Below are positions 6,057-12,197 of a DNA stretch of 12,197 nucleotides, in pieces. The first letter of the stretch is position 1. Every line of letters begins with the position of its first letter. The stretch comes from Gemmatimonadota bacterium. GTDB taxonomy: Bacteria; Gemmatimonadota; Gemmatimonadetes; Gemmatimonadales; GWC2-71-9. The notes beneath the pieces are model-generated. The model had not been told where the DNA came from. It searched no databases and worked only from the letters and a program-made list of their open reading frames with translations. The translations under genes were made by a program, and so were the position numbers. Location of the stretch: the NCBI GenBank assembly GCA_029884275.1, contig JAOUIC010000013.1, positions 1 to 12,197 on the forward strand, written 5' to 3'.

Positions 6057-7177
6057 CCAGCGACCTCGGCATAGAGCGCCTCGTACATCGGCACCACCTG
6101 CTCGGAGGCGAAGGTCCGGGCCTTGGCGATGGCCGCCTCACGGAAGGCCTGGAGCCGAGCCGGCTGCTGCAGCACTTCCACGGTGCGCCGGGCCATCGCT
6201 TCGACCGAGCCGGGGGGCTCGAGAATGCCGGAGATGCCGTCGTCGATCACCTCCGGGAGCCCGCCGGCACGGCTGGCCACCGCCGGCGCGCCGCAGGCCA
6301 TGGCTTCGAGGGCGGCGAGGCCGAAGGACTCGGTCTGCGACGGCAGCAGGAACAGATCGCTCGCCTGCAGGATGTTCGCCACGCGGTCGAGGCGGCCGAG
6401 GAACCGGACCCGGTCGGCCACGTCGAGGTGCTCGGCCTCGCGCTCGGCCTCGCCCCGCTCGGGCCCGTCGCCCACCATGAGAAGCGTGGCGGGAACGGCG
6501 CGGTTCACCCGGGCGAAGATCCGGACCACGTCCTTGACCCGCTTCACTTCGCGGAAGTTGGAGACGTGGGTGAGGACCCGGTGGCCGGCCGGCGCCAGCG
6601 CGTCACGGCAGGCGGCGTTGTCCGGGTGGTACTCCTCGAGATTGACGAAGTTCGGGATGACCCGGATGTCGCACGAGACGCAACCGAAGGTCCGGTGGGT
6701 CTCGTCCCGCAGGAAGCTGGACACCGCGGTCACCAGGTCCGAGTGCTCGATCGAGAAGCGGGTGATCTCGAAGAACCCCGCCTCCTGCCCCACCAGGGTG
6801 ATATCGGTTCCGTGAAGCGTGGTGATCACCGGGACCACCCGTTCGGGCCGGAGCATCTCCCGTGCGAGCCACGCGGTGGTGGCGTGAGGGATCGCGTAGT
6901 GCACGTGCAGCACATCGAGTGCCTCACGCTTCGCCACTTCGTACTGCTTGGAGGCGAGCGCCAGGCTGTAGGGGAAGTGATCGAACAGAGGGTACCGTGC
7001 GCCGGTGGTGTCCACCTCATGGAAGAACACCCGTTCCGCATAGCCTCTGAGCCGGAACGGCGAGGCATACGAGATGAAATGCACCTCGTGTCCGCGGGCG
7101 GCGAGGGCGAGGCCGAGCTCCGTGGCGAGCGCGCCGGAACCGCCATAGGTCGGGTAGCAGGTGACGCCGATTCTCAT
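6053..7177 (-). CDS. bshA: N-acetyl-alpha-D-glucosaminyl L-malate synthase (bacillithiol synthesis)
   Basis: 374 residues, a GT4-type, GT-B-fold glycosyltransferase. BshA joins UDP-GlcNAc and L-malate, the first step of bacillithiol synthesis. The N-terminus CYPTYGGSGALATELG (7-22), GHEVHFISY (29-37), LHVHYAIPHA (90-99) and TTLHGTDITLVG (119-130) follow the BshA subgroup more closely than generic GT4 enzymes. The donor-site E-x7-E motif is ESFGLAALE (283-291). Subgroup identity rests on recalled motif similarity; a general GT4 transferase is the main alternative. GGAG stands 5 bases before the ATG. It follows miaA by 27 bases and overlaps uppP. No bshB or bshC gene is in this window, so the rest of the pathway must lie elsewhere. 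Confidence 0.92.
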   Translation of the reverse strand: MRIGVTCYPTYGGSGALATELGLALAARGHEVHFISYASPFRLRGYAERVFFHEVDTTGARYPLFDHFPYSLALASKQYEVAKREALDVLHVHYAIPHATTAWLAREMLRPERVVPVITTLHGTDITLVGQEAGFFEITRFSIEHSDLVTAVSSFLRDETHRTFGCVSCDIRVIPNFVNLEEYHPDNAACRDALAPAGHRVLTHVSNFREVKRVKDVVRIFARVNRAVPATLLMVGDGPERGEAEREAEHLDVADRVRFLGRLDRVANILQASDLFLLPSQTESFGLAALEAMACGAPAVASRAGGLPEVIDDGISGILEPPGSVEAMARRTVEVLQQPARLQAFREAAIAKARTFASEQVVPMYEALYAEVAG

Positions 7178-7182
7178 GATCG

Positions 7183-7186
7183 CTCC
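7183..7186 (-). promoter_or_regulatory. Shine-Dalgarno site of bshA
   Basis: GGAG followed by CGATC and the ATG at 7177. This strong, well-spaced site supports the chosen start and independent initiation of bshA after miaA. Confidence 0.6.
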
Positions 7187-7204
7187 GGGCCGGAAGCTAA
7201 CAGG

Positions 7205-8143
7205 TCACGCGGTCTTCCACGCGCGCCAGCGCGCCGCGATTTCGGCCGCGACCTCCTCCGGCGGGCGAGTCGCGTCGAGGGTGAGCACCGCGCCCTCGAG
7301 CTGGTGGCGGAACCAGGTCATCTGCCGCTTGGCGTACTGCCGCGTGGCCGTCGCCACCGCCTCCGCCACGCTCTCGCGGCTGCGCTGGCCCTGCAGGTAC
7401 TCGACCGCTTCACGGGGACCGATGGCGTCGAGCCCGGGCGCGCCAGCCGGGACCCCCTCCGCCAGCACGGCCGCGGCCTCCTCGATCAGCCCCCGCCGGA
7501 CCATCTCCTCCGCCCGGGCATGGATGCGTGACACGAGCACCGACCGGGGTGCGGTCAGCACCACGTACCAGGGCCGGATCGCCGCGCGACCCCTGGCCCG
7601 CTCCTGCCAGTGGCGGAGCGAGTACCCGGTGAGCAGCGCGATCTCGATGGCCCGGGCGGCGCGCTGGCGCCCGCCGGTCCGGAAACCGGGGTCGAGGCGC
7701 GCGGCCCAGCGCACCAGCTCCGGGGCATCCAGCGCGGCCACCATCGCAGCGAGCTGCCGGCGACGGTCTGCGTCGAGCAGCGGCTCCTCGAACAGACCGT
7801 CGGCGAGGGCCCGCACATAGAGTCCGGTACCGCCCACCACCACCGGCATCCGGCCCCTCACCTCGATGTGCGCGATCCAGCCCGGCGCCTCCCGGGCGAA
7901 ACGGCCGGCGCTGTAGCGCTGGCCGGGATCCACCAGGTCGAGGCCGAAGTGCGGCACCCGCGCGAGCCACTTGCGCGGCGGCTTGGCAGTGCTGATGTCG
8001 AGGCGACGGTAGACCTGGCGAGAATCTGCCGACACCACCTCCAACGGCCAGTGCTCGGCGAGCGCGCAGGCGACCGCGGTCTTGCCGATCCCGGTCGGGC
8101 CGAGGAGGACCGGGGTCTCGATGGCCGGCGGGACCGTGCTCAC
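7205..8143 (-). CDS. miaA: tRNA dimethylallyltransferase
   Basis: 312 residues from a GTG at 8143. MiaA transfers a dimethylallyl group to N6 of A37 in tRNAs that read codons starting with U. The P-loop is GPTGIGKT (15-22). DSRQVYRRLDISTAKP (40-55) is the substrate-binding block, GGTGLYVRAL (104-113) follows, and RQYAKRQMTWFR (268-279) is the C-terminal signature. In the usually conserved IGYRE block the Tyr is Pro here (IGPREAVEYLQG, 241-252). GTG overlaps the mutL TGA as GTGA. An open frame extends upstream to 8344, but it lies over mutL and lacks family sequence, and the GTG gives the normal short lead before the P-loop. mutL-miaA coupling is also known in Proteobacteria. A GC hairpin directly precedes the start. 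Confidence 0.96.
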   Translation of the reverse strand: MSTVPPAIETPVLLGPTGIGKTAVACALAEHWPLEVVSADSRQVYRRLDISTAKPPRKWLARVPHFGLDLVDPGQRYSAGRFAREAPGWIAHIEVRGRMPVVVGGTGLYVRALADGLFEEPLLDADRRRQLAAMVAALDAPELVRWAARLDPGFRTGGRQRAARAIEIALLTGYSLRHWQERARGRAAIRPWYVVLTAPRSVLVSRIHARAEEMVRRGLIEEAAAVLAEGVPAGAPGLDAIGPREAVEYLQGQRSRESVAEAVATATRQYAKRQMTWFRHQLEGAVLTLDATRPPEEVAAEIAARWRAWKTA

Positions 8144-9858
8144 CGGCGGCCGAACCGCCGCTCCAGTTCCTCCCGAGGCAGCTGGACGATGGTCGCGCGG
8201 CCGTGCACGTCGTGCGGCGGCAGCGAGCAGGCGAACAGCCGCGCCAGCAGGGCGGCGCGCTCGCGCTCGTCGAGGCTCTCGCCCCCCTTCACAGCGGCCC
8301 GGCAGGCGTAGGTGGCGGCGAATCGTTCCAGCCGGTTGGCCCACCCGCCGAAGCGGCCCCGCGCCAGGTCGGCGATCATCTCGCGGAAGCAGCGAGCCGC
8401 GTCGAATCGGGGATGCGGCGACGGCACCGCATGAAGCGCGACCGTCCGCCCGCCGAACGAAGAGACCTCGAAGCCGACGCGCTCCAGCGACCCGGCGTAC
8501 GCCTCGACGGCATCGAGTTCCTCATCGTTCAGGTCGAGCGTGAGTGGCAGGAGCAGCCGCTGGGCCGGGAGCCCGCCGGTCTCGAGCCGGCGCATGACCG
8601 ACTCGTAGATCACCCGCTCATGGGCCGAGTGCTGGTCCACGAACACCACCCCCTCGGGGCCCTGGTAGACGAGGTAGGTGTTGAACAGCTGGAACACCGG
8701 CTCCCAGGTGGCCTCCGGCCGGATCGCGGATTCGGTCGCCCCGGATTGGGTCGCGTCCGGCGCGAAGAGCGCGAACCCGGGGTCGTCGCCCGCCTGGGCG
8801 TCTGCCGGAGGCGCCCAGCTCCGTCCGCCCTCGGCCTCGACCGACGTGGCGCCGACCTGCGCGGCGGCCTCCAGTTTGCCCAGCGCATCCCGCACCGCCT
8901 CTTCCACCATCCGCTCGACGCCGATCCGGTCGCGGAAGCGCACCTCGAGCTTGGCAGGATGCACGTTGACGTCCACGTCCTCGGCCGGGGCGCGGATGGA
9001 CAGGAGCAGCGACGGCCGGTCGCCGGGGTGAATCGCCGAGCGGTATCCCGCTTCGGCGGCGCGCACCAGGAAGTTGTCTCGGAAGGGCCGGCCGTTGATG
9101 AACAGCTGGGTACGGCGCCCGGTCGGCTGGGCGTCGGCGGGACGCTGGATGAACCCGGTGATCTCGAACGCCCCGGCAGCGTAGGCCACGGGGACCAGGC
9201 CGCGGGCCAGCGAACTGCCCCACACCGCGTCCAGCCGCTCATCGAGCGCCTGGCCGGGCGGCACGACGAGGCGGCTGCGGCCGTCGAGATACAGCTCGAT
9301 CCCGACCGCGGGATGCGCCAGCGCGATGGTGGCGACCGCCTCCCACGATGCGCGGGACTCGCTGGAGGCCGAACGCAGGAACTTCCGTCGCGCCGGGGTG
9401 TTGAAGAACAGGCTCTGCACGGAGACGCTCGTGCCGCGCTGCCGGGCGACGTCCGCCACCCGTTCGATCCGGCCGCCGTTCACCTCGACCTCGGTGCCGA
9501 CTCCTTCCCCGTCGCAGGTAGCGAGCCGCAGGCGGGAAACGGACGCGATGGCAGGCAGCGCCTCTCCCCGAAAGCCGAAAGACCGCACTCCGATCAGGTC
9601 GGCAGCCGAGCGGATCTTGCTGGTCGCATGACGGTCCAGCGCGAGCACGGCATCCTCGCGCCCCATGCCACAGCCGTCATCGCTCACTTCGATCCGGGTC
9701 TTGCCGCCCTGTTCCAGTTCGATCCGGATCCGGGTGGCGCCCGCATCGATGGCGTTCTCCACCAGTTCCTTGACGGCCGACGCGGGGCGTTCGACCACCT
9801 CGCCGGCGGCGATCTGGTCGGCGACCGTGTCGGGCAGGATCTGGATGCGTCGTGGCAT
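8140..9858 (-). CDS. mutL: DNA mismatch repair protein MutL
   Basis: 572 residues. MutL links mismatch-bound MutS to downstream repair steps. The GHKL ATPase is intact: ELVENAIDAGA (31-41, with Glu31 and Asn35), DDGCGM (60-65), RHATSKI (76-82), GFRGEAL (95-101) and NTPARRKFL (153-161). The transducer domain runs to about 330, an acidic Ala-rich linker to about 385, and a dimerisation/endonuclease domain to the end. The endonuclease metal motif DQHA-x2-E-x4-E is present as DQHS with Glu414 and Glu419 (408-419). ACR (518-520) and the final FxR (569-571) are kept, but the CPHGRP block reads DVHGRA (550-555). The ATG at 9858 starts the family-typical PRRIQILPD; 28 in-frame upstream residues look like linker or antisense sequence. 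No Shine-Dalgarno site is seen. It lies 32 bases after the batD-like gene. Confidence 0.96.
   Translation of the reverse strand: MPRRIQILPDTVADQIAAGEVVERPASAVKELVENAIDAGATRIRIELEQGGKTRIEVSDDGCGMGREDAVLALDRHATSKIRSAADLIGVRSFGFRGEALPAIASVSRLRLATCDGEGVGTEVEVNGGRIERVADVARQRGTSVSVQSLFFNTPARRKFLRSASSESRASWEAVATIALAHPAVGIELYLDGRSRLVVPPGQALDERLDAVWGSSLARGLVPVAYAAGAFEITGFIQRPADAQPTGRRTQLFINGRPFRDNFLVRAAEAGYRSAIHPGDRPSLLLSIRAPAEDVDVNVHPAKLEVRFRDRIGVERMVEEAVRDALGKLEAAAQVGATSVEAEGGRSWAPPADAQAGDDPGFALFAPDATQSGATESAIRPEATWEPVFQLFNTYLVYQGPEGVVFVDQHSAHERVIYESVMRRLETGGLPAQRLLLPLTLDLNDEELDAVEAYAGSLERVGFEVSSFGGRTVALHAVPSPHPRFDAARCFREMIADLARGRFGGWANRLERFAATYACRAAVKGGESLDERERAALLARLFACSLPPHDVHGRATIVQLPREELERRFGRR
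8144..8160 (-). promoter_or_regulatory. GC hairpin abutting the miaA start codon
   Basis: On the minus strand CGGCGG, loop TTCGG, CCGCCG forms a perfect 6-bp GC stem within the last MutL codons (RRFGRR). It ends at the base before the miaA GTG. Such a stem would hide the ribosome site and let miaA be translated mainly by ribosomes finishing mutL. The repeat is seen directly; the regulatory role is inferred, and the sequence is also explained by Arg codons. Confidence 0.35.
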
Positions 9859-9890
9859 GGATGAAGAGAAGATAGCCGCCGTGAATTGTG

Positions 9891-12197
9891 TTACTGCGCC
9901 GCCGCCCGGGGAATCGCCACCAGGTCCGCCGCGGGAACCCATCCCTCCTGCCCTCCGGCCGACTCGAGCAGGACCCAGCCGCGCCGCTCCTCCAGCGGCT
10001 CTACCACCTCCATGATCCCCAGCTCACCCACTCCAGGTGCCCGCTCGTGGGGCGCGAGGCGAAGAGCTTGGCCGGCTTCGGCCACGGCAAGCGGCCTGTC
10101 GTACCAGCGTCTGAGCCCTGCGCTCGCCGTGAACAGCAGCAGGGAGCCGGCGATGAGCACCAGCCAGCGCCCCCGGATCCGGCGCTCCAGTGCGACGGCG
10201 CCCCACCCCACGATCCAGGTCACGACGCCCACCAGCCAGAGCTCGTTGGGAGTCATGGGCGAGGCCCAGAGCGCGACGGCGGCGACATTCCCGGCCGGTG
10301 GCACCAGCCCCAGCGCCCGTCGGACCGATCGGTCCCGCGGCAGGAGCCGGGCCGCCACGGTCCAGGCCACCAGGGCCCCCGCGTCTTCGCCGGCGCGATA
10401 CCGCGCCGCGCCGAGGTTGAACCAGCGGTCCGGCATGCCGGGGCCGGCGGCGGCGGCCTGCTCGAACCCCGCGACCGCGAGCCGATATGCCCCGGCCTCG
10501 TACAGCTGGACGGGAGCCACCTGGCCGGTCGCAGCGGACGCGCCGCCCGAGAGCAACACCGTCAGGGTGAGTCGCTGGCGGAGCGAACGCCCGCGGCGGG
10601 GCGTGGTGCCCTGGAGTCGCTTGACGACCAGTTCGGTATCGCGAAGCAGCTCGGCGCCATCCCCTGGTGTGGCGCTGAACCGCGCCGCCCGGTAACGATC
10701 CAGGAGGCTGCCGATTCGCTCCGCGGTGTCGCGAGGAACACCGGCATCCTGGAGGGCTGAGGCTGTGGCCCGCGGACCGCCCACCGAGCCCAGGATTCCG
10801 GTGACGCGGCGATGGAGGTCGTCCTCGGCCGCCTGCAAGGCGTCAGATGGCGGGGCCGGCGTTCGGGTCACCCGGGGCCTGGGCGCCTCGCGGGGGCGTC
10901 GCGCAAGCGCGGCGAGTGGGCCGAGCAGCAGCAGGGACCACCACACGACCGGTGGCAGGGAGCCGCGCAGCCGGTCGGCCGGGGCCTCCCGGTCGCTGAG
11001 CCGTATCGGCGGAGGCTCGGCCCTGGCAATCGCACGGTCGGTGGCGGGGGAAACCACCAGGCTGGCGGCAAGCGAACCAGCCACCTGGTATCGCCCAGCC
11101 GCGGGATCGAAGAAGGGGTAACGGAGGGCGGGAATGACCATCGTCCCCGATGAATCAGGGATAAGGAGGTACCGGAACATCTTGACCCCCGCCATCCATC
11201 CTTCCCCCAGCTTCGCCGCCTCGGTCGAGCCCTCAGCGTACACCCGCAGGCCCCGGGGCCATGCCACCAGTGGCGGTGGCCAGAGTGCGACGTTGCCCGC
11301 TCCCCGAACCGTCACGACGAAGGAGACCGCGTCCCGCTGGCGGGTGACCGCCGGCCTGAGCTCGGCGGAAACGGCCATTCGCTGGCCCACCGCGCCGACG
11401 AACGCCGGCTCGCGCCCATCGGCGGGGAGCGCGGCCACGCGGAGTTCGCTGGGCTGACTGGCCTGTTCGAAGCGCTCTTCCTGGCTGAAGAACTGGAAGC
11501 TCAACGGCACGCTGTAACTGAGCCGCGCGGGCGGGATGGCCAGGGTTCCTTCGCTCAGCGGGAACGCCACCTGGTGCCGGATGAACAGGTCGTAGGTGCG
11601 GCCGTTGACCACCCGGCTGGCGGCAATCCCCGCCGACGCCGGCTGGGCGTAGGACCACAGCCCTTCCAGCTGCGGCGGTTCGAGTGAGGCCGCGCGGCGC
11701 AACCGTTGCCGCAGCCCCCGCTCGAACCAGGCGATGGTGACGACATCCACCTGCTCGCCGGTCGTGACGGTACTGTCCGACAGTGCGACCGACACTCCCG
11801 CCTCGCCGAGCGCCGGGGGAGGAGGCGCGCGTTCCACCATCCGCGCCACTCGTGGTGTCGTCCCCGCGGCGATGGCGGCGGGAGCCGCCCCGAGAATCGT
11901 GACGGTTACCGGGTCGGCCACCGCGAAGGCGATCCCCTGCCGCGCCGAGAGGGGCCCGATGCGCCACTCCCCCGGCGTCACGGCGCGGAGCCGCAATTCC
12001 ACCACGGTCGACCGGCTCCCAACCCCGGGCCCTCCGGGGGTCACCTCAGTCCGCTCGGAGCGACCCTCGAGCTCGAACCCGCCGAGAGGGGGGAGATCCA
12101 CCCGGATCGCATCGGGCGACGAGCTGACCGCCCGGATCGTCAGCGTGACCGTCCCGCCCGGGACGACCCGGTCGCGATCCACCGAGAGCATGATGGT
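9891..12197 (-). CDS. batD: BatD-like protein fused to a BatE-like TPR/SH3 region, N-terminus outside window
   Basis: At least 768 residues are visible; the frame is open to the window edge and no signal peptide is seen, so the start lies further right. Counting from the Met at 12191: repeated beta-sandwich segments (1-390) begin LSVDRDRVVPGGTVTLTI, a typical BatD opening. A membrane segment (about 411-430) and an Arg-rich turn follow, then a helical cytoplasmic-type region (450-527) as in other BatD proteins. Residues 533-557 look like an embedded signal peptide (RRGRSLRQRL, hydrophobic core, ASAATGQ). After it come TPR-like helices (562-618), two membrane segments (about 650-668 and 675-692) and an SH3-like domain (about 699-762) ending GWVPAADLV. 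BatE proteins of Bacteroidota combine TPR and SH3 parts, so a BatD-BatE fusion is inferred. Bat proteins are linked to MoxR-type chaperone systems and aerotolerance; batA, batB and moxR would be expected to the right. Confidence 0.85.
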   Translation of the reverse strand, partial: TIMLSVDRDRVVPGGTVTLTIRAVSSSPDAIRVDLPPLGGFELEGRSERTEVTPGGPGVGSRSTVVELRLRAVTPGEWRIGPLSARQGIAFAVADPVTVTILGAAPAAIAAGTTPRVARMVERAPPPPALGEAGVSVALSDSTVTTGEQVDVVTIAWFERGLRQRLRRAASLEPPQLEGLWSYAQPASAGIAASRVVNGRTYDLFIRHQVAFPLSEGTLAIPPARLSYSVPLSFQFFSQEERFEQASQPSELRVAALPADGREPAFVGAVGQRMAVSAELRPAVTRQRDAVSFVVTVRGAGNVALWPPPLVAWPRGLRVYAEGSTEAAKLGEGWMAGVKMFRYLLIPDSSGTMVIPALRYPFFDPAAGRYQVAGSLAASLVVSPATDRAIARAEPPPIRLSDREAPADRLRGSLPPVVWWSLLLLGPLAALARRPREAPRPRVTRTPAPPSDALQAAEDDLHRRVTGILGSVGGPRATASALQDAGVPRDTAERIGSLLDRYRAARFSATPGDGAELLRDTELVVKRLQGTTPRRGRSLRQRLTLTVLLSGGASAATGQVAPVQLYEAGAYRLAVAGFEQAAAAGPGMPDRWFNLGAARYRAGEDAGALVAWTVAARLLPRDRSVRRALGLVPPAGNVAAVALWASPMTPNELWLVGVVTWIVGWGAVALERRIRGRWLVLIAGSLLLFTASAGLRRWYDRPLAVAEAGQALRLAPHERAPGVGELGIMEVVEPLEERRGWVLLESAGGQEGWVPAADLVAIPRAAAQ

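Larger units (their letters stand above)
423..12197 (-). other. Probable single long transcription unit of twelve genes
   Basis: All twelve genes lie on the same strand. Junctions in order of transcription: gap 32 (mutL), overlap 4 (miaA), gap 27 (bshA), overlap 4 (uppP), gap 7 (birA), gap 47 (coaX), overlap 4 (UbiA-like), gap 39 (209-residue protein), gap 6 (106-residue protein), overlap 4 (lipoprotein), overlap 4 (NlpC/P60). No internal terminator-like hairpin with a T-run is seen. Secondary promoters may exist, most plausibly near 2760. Confidence 0.55.

Noticed and set aside
8144..8344. Upstream extension of miaA
   Set aside because: It overlaps the mutL C-terminal domain, has no MiaA-like sequence, and the GTG at 8143 places the P-loop at the normal distance from the N-terminus.
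8203..9864. Long plus-strand open frame antisense to mutL
   Set aside because: Such frames are expected opposite high-G+C genes. The translation is rich in Arg, Gly and Pro, with no domain, and the opposite strand encodes intact MutL.
9859..9890. TATCTT in the batD-mutL gap as a -10 promoter box for mutL
   Set aside because: Only 4 of 6 bases match the consensus and no -35 box is visible; the gap is too short and the signal too weak to call.
9859..9942. 28-residue N-terminal extension of MutL
   Set aside because: Gly/Ser/Pro-rich, overlaps the end of the batD-like gene, and lacks the normal MutL opening, which begins at the ATG at 9858.
9888..10760. Plus-strand open frames antisense to the batD-like gene
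   Set aside because: Low-complexity Arg/Pro/Ala translation without motif; explained by G+C-rich codon use on the other strand.

Overview
The window is a dense, G+C-rich chromosomal segment with almost no non-coding DNA. The best fit is a Gram-negative member of Gemmatimonadota or a close relative. This is inferred from the base composition, a BatD-type protein, a signal-peptide/beta-barrel envelope protein and the run mutL-miaA-bshA-uppP-birA-coaX; no marker gene in the window proves it. I see no tRNA, rRNA, CRISPR array, insertion sequence, phage gene or attachment site, and no intergenic gap above about 50 bases.

Layout. The only plus-strand gene is a fragment at the left edge (1-414): the C-terminal end of a protein with a GGHMHDY metal-site-like motif and a His-rich tail. 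It converges on a long minus-strand series that fills the rest of the window. In transcription order (right to left) this series is: a BatD-like protein fused to a BatE-like TPR/SH3 part (9891-12197, N-terminus off the window), mutL, miaA, bshA, uppP, birA, coaX, a UbiA-family prenyltransferase, a 209-residue multi-pass membrane protein, a 106-residue two-pass membrane protein, a 127-residue lipoprotein, and a secreted beta-rich plus NlpC/P60 protein.

Five of the eleven junctions in the series are 4-base start/stop overlaps (ATGA or GTGA). The other gaps are 6-47 bases. This points to one transcription unit, or a few overlapping ones, with translational coupling. Three overlaps use GTG starts, so the longest open frames overextend those genes at the N-terminus; the starts given here are chosen from overlap, Shine-Dalgarno spacing and family length.

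Functionally the first part is housekeeping: DNA mismatch repair (MutL), tRNA A37 modification (MiaA), the first step of bacillithiol synthesis (BshA), undecaprenyl-pyrophosphate recycling (UppP), biotinylation of carboxylases (BirA) and the first step of CoA synthesis (CoaX). The last part (ubiA-like to NlpC/P60) looks like an uncharacterised envelope module. The most notable points are the BatD-BatE fusion with a possible relic signal peptide, a MutL whose C-terminal CPHGRP motif has lost its cysteine, the beta-barrel-like/NlpC fusion, a hairpin that contains both convergent stop codons, and a hairpin abutting the miaA start.
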